64,000 nt of DNA, from assembly GCF_023159225.1 (NCBI RefSeq), contig NC_063176.1, positions 35,086,786-35,150,785 of the forward strand. The letters are read 5' to 3'. Origin of the DNA: Perognathus longimembris pacificus. Lineage: Eukaryota; Chordata; Mammalia; Rodentia; Heteromyidae. The notes beneath the pieces were generated by a model, which saw nothing but the letters and a program-made list of their open reading frames with translations, made no database searches and was not told the origin of the DNA. How positions within the stretch are numbered: the first letter of the stretch is position 1; each line of letters opens with the position of its first letter. Below, in pieces: positions 22,026-33,184 of this stretch. The position numbers and the translations under genes were made by a program.

Positions 22026-22629
22026 CTGGTCAGAACCAGAAATAAAGTTCCAAAGATTTCTAAGGCAAGTACACATCAATCAGAGATCTAAAACACAAAG
22101 CAAGCTGTATGAAAAAAATATTCCCATGATTAGAGTAGAATTGCTTTTCCATTAACAAATCAAAGAAATGATTCTTGTGTTGCCTAGGTGTGATTAGTGC
22201 TTTAATTTCCCATCCTTTTCAAAATATCACTGCTAATATCATCATGAAGGATCGTAGAAGGAAATCACAGGCAGAGTTAAATCGTGAAAATTATTGAAAG
22301 GTCAAGTTTAAGCTCTATATGGTAAACAAGTCTAGCACAAGTAAGAACTATTCGTAGTAAGAGTTTAAGCTCTATGTGGTAAACAAGTCTAGCACAAGTA
22401 AGAACTATTCGTGGTAAGGCAACTGGTTAAATAGGATATTTTCAGAAAAAAGTAGCTTGTGGCTTTTAGTATTAATGGTTTGCTTCATGCAGAACAGATA
22501 GATTTCCAGGAGCTGTGTGTTTTGGGGAGGCACATTTTCCAGCCATCAAAGTTAAAAGTTGAATAGAGATAAGCATTGGAGTCCTTCAACATAAAACACA
22601 ACCACCAACATGGAAGAAACAGGACACAC
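22026..22629 (-). other. Intron between muscle-type exons 3 and 4
   Basis: A short intron (604 nt) that holds a 57-bp tandem duplication at 22306-22419 and is otherwise unique. Confidence 0.78.
22306..22419. repeat. 57-bp tandem duplication
   Basis: Two copies of a 57-bp unit starting GTTTAAGCTCTATATGGTAA (second copy from 22363, GTTTAAGCTCTATGTGGTAA). They differ at about three positions. It lies between muscle-type exons 3 and 4. Confidence 0.95.
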
Positions 22630-22872
22630 CTTGTGCCTCCCGACACCTGCAATCTCTCCCAAGTCTGCAAATCAGCTTCCGTGATGGTGGAGAGGGTGAT
22701 GAAGCTCGGAGCCTCACGGTGAGGGCCCAGGTTGCTCTTAATTCTCCGCTGGGCCAGGTCATCCTTATGGAGGTCTGGCATCCTCCTGGTCCCCTCTGCC
22801 ACGGCTTCACCCTCCCGAGCTCGAATCACACAAGTCACCGTAGCCTTCACCTCTTCCGTGTGGCCCTGGTTT
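22630..22872 (-). CDS. LIMCH1: LIMCH1 muscle-type cassette exon 3 with MPDLHKDDLAQRR motif (243 nt)
   Basis: It codes 81 codons including VTCVIRAREGEAVAEG, MPDLHKDDLAQRRIKSN and ITEADLQTWERL. The donor is ACAAG|GTGTGT, leaving AG (phase 2). The acceptor chosen, ATGGATAG|AAACC, is the one that keeps phase 2, but the tract before it is G-rich and a poor polypyrimidine tract, so the 5' edge is uncertain. The length is a multiple of three, as for the other cassette exons. A perfect TG repeat (CA in the transcript) lies about 185 nt upstream of this acceptor. Confidence 0.8.
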
Positions 22873-23055
22873 CTATCCATTTGATCCAGCCCCCACCCCC
22901 CAACATTAGAAACATCAGGTTCAAGAAAACAGACATTCAAAAAGTCAAGCATGGAAAATTCAGAGTCTGGGGACAGAATGGAAGGGCAGAAGCAACTTTT
23001 CCTACCTTTCTCATAATTATCAACTCAAATGTAGATGTAATTGTTTTCATTTATG

Positions 23056-23056
<1 letters not shown>

Positions 23057-23099
<43 letters not shown>
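23057..23099. repeat. TG dinucleotide repeat
   Basis: About 21 uninterrupted TG units; CA repeats on the LIMCH1 transcript, about 185 nt upstream of the exon 22630-22872 acceptor. Confidence 0.97.
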
Positions 23100-23100
<1 letters not shown>

Positions 23101-23104
23101 CATG

Positions 23105-23345
23105 CAAGTGTGCCCATACTGGGGCTTGAATGACTCAGTGTTGGGTACTGTTTCTAAGCTTATTTGCTCAAGACTGGCTCTCTATCACTTGAGCTACATC
23201 TCCACTTCTGGCTTTTTTGCTGGTTAATTGGAGATAAGATTCTCAAGTAATTTTCTGCTGGGCTGGCTTTGAACTGCAGATCCTCAAATCATAGCTTTCT
23301 GAGGAGCAAGGATTACAGGCATGAACCACCAGCACCTGGCTAGCT
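23105..23345 (-). mobile_element. SINE with 7SL/B1-like head (minus)
   Basis: CATACTGGGGCTTGAATGAC, GGTTAATTGGAGATAAGATT and GGCATGAACCACCAGCACC; directly adjacent to the TG repeat. Confidence 0.83.
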
Positions 23346-23964
23346 GCCCTTTTGACATTGTAATGAGAGAATTGTTTTCCCCAACAGATGACAGTGTCTA
23401 CTTCAGTCTGGGAAGAGAAACCAGTGTTCTCTGAAAGATGATTAAGAAGGGTAACGAGATTTCAGTTTGACAATAATGATGCCCAGTTCCCACACTATTC
23501 GAGTTACTGTGATGAATTCAAGTTTTCTGATTGATTTCCTTCGTAATCTTGAAATTTTTTTCTGCATCAGTAAAATGTCAGCAATGAGCTCAGCACAATC
23601 CAAATTCAAGGATTTGTTTGGAGAGAGCTAGAATGTTGTGCACATTTGAAACATCTCAGATGAAACTGGCAACTCTCTGGGAGGACCTTTAAGTCAATTC
23701 CTAACAGAGTGTCAACATTCTAACCAGATTGCTTCATATAACTACCCAGGTGAAGAGCGGAGGGGCCGGTGTTCTTTACCTGGATCCCAAAATCAATAGC
23801 CTCACTTTTCTTGTTTCACTAACCATTCACCTCTCTTGGAACTGAAATGATCTTTTTTATTGCTCTCCCAAGAAGTGAGCATTAGCTGGAAAATGTAATT
23901 TAACCCAAAGCTGTGGCATCTATATGTATAAACATTCTAGTACAGTCAATGGAAATCGATTTCT

Positions 23965-24052
23965 TAGCTGGGTACTGATACCTTACATCTGTTATCCTAG
24001 CTACTTGGGAAGCTGAGACCTAAGGATCGCAGTTCAAAGCCAGCGCAAGGAC
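23965..24052 (+). mobile_element. SINE head fragment
   Basis: GCTGGGTACTGATACCTTAC, ATCCTAGCTACTTGGGAAGC and GGATCGCAGTTCAAAGCCAG. Confidence 0.75.
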
Positions 24053-25256
24053 TTCTTCTTTCACAAGAACATCTGTGAAAATATGATGCCAGATCCACTC
24101 TGCCTTAATCCCTGCTCTGATTCAGGATCGTTTGAATTTAGCGCTTCCTTAGAGAAACAAACGCTATAACTCTAACTGATTTTGCTAGGAGGAAAATTCG
24201 GGAGGAGATTGAGCAAGCAGAGATATTCAATGATAATAGCTCTTTCTTAAAATAAAAAGATCACTGGTCAAATCCCACAGGACCGTAATTTTCCTTTTCC
24301 CAATCCACTTCAATACATACAAAGTGAGCATAGGACCTCTTACCTAAAATGCTGGCGGGGAGGGGCAGAAGCATTTGGAGCTCAGGTTTTATTTATTTAT
24401 TTATTTTGATTTTGGAATATTTTGCACATTAATGAGATATTTTGGAGATCGGACTCTAGACACAAAATGCATTTTTGTTTTCTATACACAGTATAGACAT
24501 ACTCCAAAGGTCAATTTTTATACCTTATTTTGAGTTTCATTTGCATTTTCCTTTGATCTATCCTACAAGGAAGATTCCATTTGTGGTGTCATGTTAAGAC
24601 CACAAAATATTTTAGATTCTGGAGTATGCTGAATTTTGTAATTACAGATTGGGGATGCTCAATCTGTACTAAGATGCTGGGAGAAAAGTTGGGAGTAGGA
24701 ATCTTCCTTAAAAACAACTTCTATGACAGAACATCCACTGAAAAGTTATTTTCTCACAGGATATACTCATCATTTGTCCAGTGATCTTGCCAGTGTAAGA
24801 GAAGAAAGAACAAGCCTCATTCTCCTTCCTACAACAGATAAACATTACTAGTAGGAGAAAAGAGCTTAGAGCAAGACAGTAACTATGTTTCCTGCCTCCT
24901 TTGAATGGATGGGAGGCAGCCTTAGGTATTGGTTGCTCTCTGAAGGTAACAGAACATGTATACCCAGCCAAAGAGCCAACCTATGACATCATCACTATCA
25001 CAGCACATCCACACACCAGAGAGTAACATTTAACTGGTGAATTCAGCCGTGCTTTAGACACAGCCATTCTACTCCGGGTCATCTGCATTTAGATGCCCAA
25101 AGGCCAATCATTGGGCTGAAAAGCCACTTAAATAAATCACCATGTTAAGGTACATGTAATGGAGGCAGAAAAGGGGAATAGTGGCTGGGTAGGGATCACC
25201 TTTGCTTAATTCTGTTCTTTCTCTCTTATAGACACACATATACACACAGTGCACAC

Positions 25257-25553
25257 CTTTTATATTCTAGACTTTGCTTGTCTGAGATTCCCTTTGACAA
25301 GTTTTTGCTGCCACCTGATTTCTCAACATCTTTTTTTCGATAAGGCCCATAGAGGAGTTGGTGTAAAGGCACCATTGGCTTGGTTTGGTTCATCCTTGCT
25401 CTCCTTGCAGCAAAGTCATCCTTTTCAAGGTCAGGCAGTCGGCACACAGCTTCATCTTCTGACTCTGAGCCAGCTTGGTGGGTCAGAAAAGGATTTTCCT
25501 TGCGAAGGATAATATCACAAACAGCTTCTTTCTCTTCACTTGAATTGTTTTGA
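25257..25553 (-). CDS. LIMCH1: LIMCH1 muscle-type cassette exon 2 with LPDLEKDDFAARR motif (297 nt)
   Basis: The 99-codon symmetric (phase 2-2) exon begins SQNNSSEEKEAVCDIILRKE, continues through an acidic GSESEDEAVC stretch to LPDLEKDDFAARRARMN, VPLHQLLYGPYRKKD and a Ser/Lys-rich end. The motif and the VPLHQLL...RKK part parallel [13 protein letters not shown] and VPFNQYL...RKKK of exon 34087-34339, pointing to exon duplication. The acceptor is TTTTACTCTATCAG|T. The donor AAAAG|GTGTGC is weak, fitting regulated inclusion. The exact 3' edge is therefore less certain than the 5' edge. Confidence 0.85.
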
Positions 25554-25865
25554 CTGATAGAGTAAAATTAAATGGGACTCCATATTTGATGAGACCATTT
25601 TTTTTACATTCCCATCTTCATCCACACAACTGTATTGTTAGTACAAAGTTCTCTCCATATTGTTAGTTCAAATGATACTGCTTTATTATTTTTAGTGTTC
25701 AGTTGTAGCACAGTTAGGGTAGGTTTAAAAACCTTGAATTTAGTCAAGTACTAGAAATACTAATCAGTTCTTTAGTTTGCAGGGTTTTAACACTGCCAGA
25801 AAAGCAGGGTCCTAAATGGCTCTGAAATTGACAATGTACATTCTTTTGAAGAATTTTTTAAATGG

Positions 25866-25958
25866 TTTTGTTTTGCAGTACTGGAGTTTGAACTCAGGGC
25901 CTCATGCTTGCTAGGCAGGTGCTGTACCACTTGAGCACACTTTTGCCTCTTTCCATGA
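25866..25958 (-). mobile_element. ID-like SINE fragment (minus)
   Basis: GTACTGGAGTTTGAACTCAG then CTTGCTAGGCAGGTGCTGTA CCACTTGAGC: the tRNA-like part of an old composite SINE. Confidence 0.65.
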
Positions 25959-27224
25959 AGCTGAGAGAAAGCAGGAAGCTCTTTTCTGATTTTTTTCTTT
26001 TTCTTTTTGTATATTAGGAATACATCCAGTATAGTTATCAGCTGTCAGAGCAAAACACTGAGGCACCAAATAAGGGATCTATGGGAAAACAAATGCAGCT
26101 ATGTGATGGCATACCTACAATACAGAATGTGTACCAGACTTCAGAGTGTAAGGAAAGTCTATCTGCCCAATTAAGCTCACATGAAACACCTGGAATAGTT
26201 TATCACTAAGAGGACAAACACCTAAGTTTGAAAAGCTTATGTTGCCCCATCAGTGACCCTTTCTTCCTCCTACTTACCCCATCACTGTTCACCTCCCAGT
26301 GTTGCTATTATGTGCTAAATGTGCATTGTAGAAAGACCTTTTGTTAAAACAGTTTTTATATTAGGATGCACAATTTCCATTTTGAAAGGAGCTCCTTTGG
26401 AACAAAAATTTTAAATTGCTAAAGACAGGCAGTTTAGTGGTTAGAACATGGGGCTGTGAGCCTTGGGTCTTTTGCCACTTTCTTTTGTGTAGAGCAGGTG
26501 TGGCTATGAGACATTTAAAGGACTCCCTCTACCTAAGACCAGTCTTGTTTCTAAGTAGTAACAAAGGTTTAACACCTTTTCGCATAATTCCTTCATAAGC
26601 CTTATGAACTTCCCAGTTCATAAAGATGATAAATCAGTGAAATACTAATTCTAAAGAAAGTTTACCTAGTTTTTATAGGCTTTATGAGAACATTAAGAGT
26701 AAATTATCTTTCCTCAAAAAACAAACTCATCACAGAATTGAAGACAAGAAGAGGAGAAGGTAGCCTGATTGAGAGCAGAACCAGCAATGAGACTGTGGGC
26801 TATGGTTGACCAGTTGGCCCAGCAACCTTTGCTTTGCATTTCATTGTTCCAGAGAAGATCACTGCTTTAAAGCAACTGCAAACACTCTTTTCTTCCAGCT
26901 TTAAAAAAATTAAAGCATCATTAGCAATGATGCTTCAGACCATTCATCACTATTCTCAGTAGAAATTAAAAACGTGGAAAATGTGTGTGATGGCTATAGT
27001 TTGCTCTCAAGTCAATTTATTTTTTAGAACATGAAATCCTGACCACTCAGTTGCTAATGGAACTCCTGGCTCCTCCTTGAAACTTGTTCACAAGACCAAC
27101 TTGAATTAGCTGACTATGGCCTGGAAGAATGTTGACTGGAAAATGACAAGTTATTGAATTAATCTCCTCAAAGGTATTTTGTAAAAAGCACCTTGATAAT
27201 AATGAAGGTGACTTCATCATTGAG

Positions 27225-27425
27225 TGCAAATAATGTGCTAGAATTCTTCCCTTGGTGCTAATTTGTTCAGCTCTAACAGTAATCCTGCAAGGCCTGAGTT
27301 ATTTTCAGTCTCCTTTTATCAAGTGGAAAGTGAGATTAGGTTAAGAAATTTGCCGGAGGTCAAAGAGTTTTGTTCAATGAAAATGCAAACCCAGGCATCC
27401 TGGCTCCAAGGTCTTGTTCCATGAC
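27225..27425 (+). mobile_element. MIR
   Basis: AAGTGGAAAGTGAGATTAGG, TTAAGAAATTTGCCGGAGGT, CAAACCCAGGCATCCTGGCT and CCAAGGTCTTGTTCCATGAC follow the core and 3' half of MIR. Confidence 0.8.
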
Positions 27426-27994
27426 CATGAATAGAGGACTGTACTATTCACTGAGCAAACAACCCTGCCAGGAACAGTTTTGAAAGCAGAGCATCATACA
27501 AAAAAAAAGACAGAATAAAGAATAATAAAAAAAAGCATTATCATTACTATGAGAACCAGAGAAAAGGAAGTAATTTGGTTACTAAATAGAAGGATCTTGT
27601 GAGCTGTACTTATAATGAAGTCGTGATTTGCCTTGCTGGTGATAGAAACATTCATTCAGGACTGATGATAGCACAAGATGAACAAATCATACTTTAAATT
27701 TTGCCAACACTATAATTTACAAAGCCCTTTCAGATTTATATGCTATAGTGGGGAAGCCCCCGAGGCAGACAAGGTAGGGGTACATTGCCAGTGCCTATCT
27801 ACTCTTTCCACTTTTTACCAGGAGGCCTGGGCCTCGTCTCTGACAGAATTCTTTGGAATAAGATGTACACATTTATGCAAATGGCCCTGCCAATTTGTGA
27901 TGCCAATTTGAGCAGGCGGCATCTGGTGTACCTCAAGTATCATGTGAGCCCCACCAGGCTACAAATTCCCCTTGGTGTTTTGTTTTTTAGTCTA

Positions 27995-28032
27995 GGGGGG
28001 GTGGGGAGAGAGGGGGCAGGGGGGAGGGGGGA
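27995..28032 (+). repeat. G-quadruplex-type G-rich tract
   Basis: Five runs of 4-7 G separated by 1-6 bases (GGGGGGG, GGGG, GGGGG, GGGGGG, GGGGGG) on the strand opposite the LIMCH1 transcript. Confidence 0.85.
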
Positions 28033-29895
28033 GCTGCTAGATTGGTTTCAAGTGATCCCAATTTAGATATGTGGACTTTTAACAAGGGGGTGGAAGAAAG
28101 TTTCTGTATGATTGCTTAAAGGTACAAATTGGCACAATGAGTGATTTTTTTTTACTAACTGTGTGAATTATATACATTTAGAGAATCAAAGAAGACTCAC
28201 AGAGAGAAAACAAAAATGATACAAATTCTGGGCTGGCACTGTTGGCCATGAAAATAACAAATAATAGGTCTAAAGAAAATAAATAAGTAAAACAGTAGTC
28301 ATGAGTGTTCACTTACTAAAGTCTTTCAATTACTTTTGTAATGTTCTCATATCTAAGGATACTAAGGGCCATCTACTGTGAAATGTGGGTATAATTTAGT
28401 CTATTTTTCAATAACTACAACTTTCCAAACAATTAGTCTTTTCCAGAAGCCTGATGTTGTCATTGCTACAAGCTAGGGGCTATGATGTAAATTTTATAGA
28501 GGAAAATATTAAGATCTCTAGTTAGAGTCATATGAACTTAGGCAAATGCAGAAGATCCAGGATAACTGGCTTCCTATTCACAGGAAGGTTTGGTATTTTT
28601 TTTGTTTTGTTCCTTTTTTCCTTTCTCTAGGATGACAGGCAAGTTTCTTTGGAAAGCAAGAATTGTTTTGGTATACAGCACTTGCCAGAAGTACAGTCCA
28701 TATTACAATGAGAAACAGAGTTTGCAATCTACTAGCCCACTGTCTTCATGGAAAACCACCATGACAGGACTTGCGGTCCCAAAGCAGGGGACAGGGCAGA
28801 AAACCTCTTGTCTCAGAGTTTCTAAGACTTAGACATTTCAAAGCAAATGAGATAATGATTTAAACTAGGGAAGAGCTGACATTTTCTTTCACCCCTTTAT
28901 AGTTGGCAAGGCACAAGCAAGACACTCAGCTTGGCAGTCAGTATGTTCTATTCAAAGAAACTAGGCTCTCCAGAAAAGCCTGTGAGCCCTCTTGGGAATG
29001 TCAGGGAATCCCAGAAAGCTCCCCACACACCCCACCTCCAGGCAGAGTAGTAACAAAGGTGGATGCAAGGCACTGTACAGCAAGTATCAGAGAGCCAGCA
29101 ACTGCAAAGGGGAGAGGAAGAATATGTGTCTGGCACTTGGCTACGTATGCTCTTCCTCCAAAGATTTCTAGAACGGTGTATTGTTCCATGGAGATTTTTT
29201 CCCCCCTCTGTAATTAATTACTATGTGATTGAGAAGATTCACAGACTAGCTCAGAAAATACTGAGTGCTGAAACATATGCAAACAATTAGAAAAGAAGTA
29301 CAATCACGTGAAGCCTATAATTCAGTCTTTTTTTTTTTTTAATTTACTTCTCCAATGGGAAACACCAAATAAGAGAACTCAGATCTCCAAGGCATTTTAA
29401 CTCACAGGAAGTGAATCTTGGTTTTTATTTTATCCTCTTTAAAAAAAAAACCCAAATCTGGCTCCTTTGGCAGAGTTCTATGTTGGAGGAAGGGTATGTA
29501 AGTTAACACGACAAGAAAATAAAATAGAAGAAAAAGTAGTTTGTATACTTTTTTACTTCGATTGAAACTCTAATAAATATCAAATGCCACACATGTATTA
29601 AGTTCTATGTGCTGTCCCTTGATGCTAAGATATTTCTAATAGATTGTTTTACAAGACTCATGAGACTTTTGGATGTCAGTGTCATGTGAAATGGAACGAC
29701 AGGTACATTTGCTCCTTAAATTAATGCAACAAGGTGTTTGAGAGTCCTTGCGAAGGCAACAGAAAAACAGTCTATAAAAGTAGCGTTTCTTTTAGTGCTA
29801 ATGCTTCTGACCCTGCAAGTCACATACACAGCACTTGTCTCTGCAAACCTAGACTTTCCCATCTGAGAAATGGCCTCCAAGAAGTATCTCGGGAA

Positions 29896-30125
29896 CCAGG
29901 TGTTAGTGGCTCATGCATGTAATCCCAACTTTTCAGAAGGTTGGGTTCTAAGGATCACAGCTCAAAACCAGCCTAACTAGACTAATCCATGAGGCTCTTA
30001 TCTCCAATTAACCAGGGAAAAAAAGCTGTCAGTGGAACTGTGGCTCAAGAAGTAAAGTGCCAGTCTTGAGTGAAAAAACTAAGGTAGAACTAAGAGTGTG
30101 AGGCCCTGAGTTCAAGCCCAATACA
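29896..30125 (+). mobile_element. SINE with 7SL/B1-like head
   Basis: ACCAGGTGTTAGTGGCTCAT, CTCTTATCTCCAATTAACCA and GAGGCCCTGAGTTCAAGCCC. Confidence 0.85.
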
Positions 30126-30223
30126 GGCAGGGAGTAGAGAGAAAAAGAAGGGGAGAGGGGAAGAGAAAGGGAGGGAGAGAAAGGGAGGGAGAGAAAGGGA
30201 GGGAGGAAAGCAGGGAGGGGGGA

Positions 30224-30258
<35 letters not shown>

Positions 30259-30270
30259 CAGAGACAGAAA
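30126..30270. repeat. GA/GGGA purine repeat
   Basis: GGGAGGGAGAGAAA units, then GA, then GACAGA units; it probably grew from the SINE tail just before it. Confidence 0.93.
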
Positions 30271-30713
30271 GAAACTATTTTGGACCTCTCATTAGATTCA
30301 TTGTTGGATTCAAAAATGTCCTGGCCAGGATCCAGCTGGATGTCAAAACAGGAGGCCAAGGTTAAAATGCTTTGAGAGACACTGGCATATTTTAGTGATT
30401 TATATTCTTATTTTCCAGACAGCAAGAATCCTTTTCTTCTTCATGCTATGCATTGCATTCCAGTTAAGCAACTTTCTGCCACATTAAAAGCAGGATTCCA
30501 AATGTGGATAAACTTAGAATGTCTCTTAACTCTACTGTGGCTTGCAGAAAGTTAAGTGACAAAAACACAGACACACCAGGCTGGTGGCATGGTATGAATA
30601 AAACTTCCAGGAGTGAACTAGCAGCTAAAAAAAAAATAATCTGTCTCTGGACAGTTGAAAAAAAATCTAGATTGAAATCACTATATTGTTTCATGATTGA
30701 AAATATTCTCTGG

Positions 30714-31011
30714 ACTCGAACAAATAATGTTGAGTGAGACAGCCTAGAACACAGAAAACAAAGGGGCATGATCTCCCTGATATATGACTGTTAACAAAGG
30801 GAGACGGAGAGACAGTAGAGACCAAGTCTGTGAACACTGTATATGTTCTTGATACATTGTATATTGCATATGTGTCTACCTGACCTAGACAAGGAATGGA
30901 AAAACAGGTTGTAAGATATCACAAGAAATGTACACACTGCCCTACTATGTAACTGCACCCTCTTTGCACAACACCTTGTAAAAAAACTTATGTTCAATTA
31001 ATAAAAAAAAC
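30714..31011 (+). mobile_element. Young 5'-truncated L1 3' end
   Basis: AATGTTGAGTGAGACAGCCT resembles the L1 3' block GTTAAGTGAGATAAGCC, and it ends TTCAATTAATAAAAAAAAC. A perfect 15-bp duplication GAAAATATTCTCTGG flanks it at 30699-30713 and 31012-31026. Confidence 0.82.
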
Positions 31012-32124
31012 GAAAATATTCTCTGGGAAGATGCATCACTGACCCAAACTCAAACCCAGTCCTAAAAGCTGAGTTAGAAAGCCTGCCGAGGGATGGCACC
31101 CCCTGACTTGCAAGGATGTCTTCCTTGAGTTATTTTGGATGAAATAGGTCCAGATTAAGAGAGAGAACAAGAAACGTGAATGGGAGCAAAAAAGACAACA
31201 GAAATAGTATACCCATCCGTCAGAATTATATTTTCAACTATATTTGCTTAGTGAATGGGATTTGTCATAGAAGAGCTCAATGTGTTATTGGGAAATATGC
31301 CTCCCAGTTAAGTATCAGAGGATATTTGAAAAACATTTTCCACCCTCTAATACTTCATTTTTTTTACATCTGTTTTCCTGTGTTAGCCTAATAAGCTTCA
31401 AGAAACCCTCTGCTCATCATTCCTTGCTCTGCTAAAGATGACAGTGTCAATAGGAAACTTTAGCTTAACAACTTCACAGATGTGATTTTTAAAAAAAAGT
31501 ATGGATTTACAAAAATATATAGATTAAAATTTTCTAAATAAATCCCCAGTCTTATCTATATAACTTAGTAATACTCTTACTATATCTGGATCTTTAAGAG
31601 AGAAAAAAGAGAAGGCTAAAACATGGTTCAGTGAGGAATATTATTCATTTTTGTTCGGTTCCCAACAACTTGCTTGGTTTCTGGTACAAGAAAATCTTCT
31701 AGATGCAGATCAAGGAATCTTTGACAAGGTCTTTGAATTAAATTTCCAGAATATCAGTGTTTTTCTTTTAAGATTCTCCAATATTACTCATCATTATTTC
31801 AAATAGCTGCCTGTAACACAAGCATGATTTTTTGGTGAGAATTTCTAGAAGCACATACATGTTTAGAACAGGACAGTTATCTGTGAGGTACCACAAGACA
31901 AGAAAGAATATAGTCTTGGGTTGGTTTTTTTTAAAAAAAAAAAAACACAATACAAAGCTATTCTAGCATGAATCCATTTAAGTCAACCCAGATACAGAGT
32001 TAAGACCTAGACCACAGAAATGACTGCATGAAGTATAGACACATGGACAATGTTCTGTGTAGGTGCATGGAAGGCAGATATGGTTCCATAGTCAAAACAT
32101 CTGCATGTCACCTGGAAATCACTG

Positions 32125-32280
32125 ACAATCACTGATCCTGTTTCCTGTTCTAAAAAATGAGTGTATCACCTGCCTTTTAGAATTAAATGGAATAGCAAGA
32201 AGTAAAGGAATTTGAAGTGTCAAATTGAAATGCACACTTACTGTCCTATAAATGCTGGCTGCCACTGTTAGAACGATCCT
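32125..32280 (+). mobile_element. MIR remnant
   Basis: CTGTTTCCTGTTCTAAAAAA TGAGTG and TTTTAGAATTAAATGGAATA resemble CAGTTTCCTCATCTGTAAAATG and GTGAGGATTAAATGAGATAA of MIR. Confidence 0.6.
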
Positions 32281-32932
32281 TGTGGTTATTACAGAAGAAA
32301 AGTTAACCAGTCTTTCAGAACACTACTTAAAAGGGAGAACTCTGGTTTCCTTTGATTGTTGATGGTCTTCCTCTCACAGGCATAGATGGGCACCACAATT
32401 TTGGACTAGTGCCTTGGTTACAAGGAGAAGGAATCATTACTCCATTCTTTGTTTTTGAATCAACATGCTTTAGCAAAGAAGACACATCAATTCAATTTAC
32501 TTACAAAGCCCTAAGACAAAGAGAGTAAGTAGGATTTTGAATTCTTTCTGAAGTGGTGTTCTCTTTTCAAACCAGTATGTTTCTACTCATGTGTGAGGTG
32601 GGATAATGAGCCATTTAGGAAGAGTACGAAAACCAACAAGCCACAAACAACAGAAAGATAAACAGTGATTGCCAGGTAAATCCCACAGCTCACAAACGAT
32701 GATAACAGTACCAGCCTGGCCTAATCCAGTAGCCAGGAGGTCACTCTACCTCCATTTACAAAAGCTCTCTGCAAAGGCCAGCATATAGCTGTGTCACTAG
32801 GAGGCAACCAGGTGTGACATGATGGGCAAGCAGAAAGCAGGAGGACGAGATAAGCCCCACTGGCTAGGCAGATTCCAGACCTGCGCACATGCAGAAGGCT
32901 GGCCAGGCCAGCCATCAGCCAGCACAGCTAAC

Positions 32933-33184
32933 CTGGCAAAGCGCTGGGCAGCAGGCATGACCTTGATTCCAGCTTGCTCCAGTCGCCTGCGCTTCTGGAT
33001 TTCCATTGGGTCTTTGTCATCCAGCTTGGGAACTGGAGCCACCACAGTGGCCTTGGAGGGAGGCTGCTCCTCCCCGCTGACTTGGGCTGGTTCTAACCCA
33101 CCAGCGGGGCCCAGCGAGCCCACCGGGTCTTCTTCAGCAGGAGACCCCACTTCGCTTCCCTCCTCCTCTATGGTTTCAGGATAG
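32933..33184 (-). CDS. LIMCH1: LIMCH1 muscle-type cassette exon 1 (252 nt)
   Basis: It codes 84 codons, beginning (after a split Ser) YPETIEEEGSEVGSPAEEDP, with an acidic proline/glycine-rich part, then VVAPVPKLDDKDPMEIQKRR and RLEQAGIKVMPAAQRFA. The AGIKVMPAAQRFA block resembles a segment I associate with the LIMCH1/LMO7 family. The acceptor has a good pyrimidine tract, TCTCCTCCCTACTAG|C; the donor is GCCAG|GTTAGC. Phases are 2 and 2 and the length is a multiple of three, so it can be included or skipped freely. It is the first of the six extra exons. An open frame continues upstream of the acceptor (to about 33258) and could give a false longer exon. Confidence 0.88.

Larger units (their letters stand above)
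22873..25256 (-). other. Intron between muscle-type exons 2 and 3
   Basis: Has a perfect TG repeat (23057-23099), the SINE directly beside it and a SINE fragment at 23965-24052. About 23350-23960 and 24060-25250 are unique, AT-rich and without a feature I can name. Confidence 0.78.
25554..32932 (-). other. Large intron between muscle-type exons 1 and 2
   Basis: 7.4 kb with two MIRs, a G-rich quadruplex-type tract, a SINE plus GA repeat, and a young truncated L1. About 25960-27220, 28040-29890 and 31030-32120 are AT-rich unique sequence with no coding signal. Confidence 0.78.
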
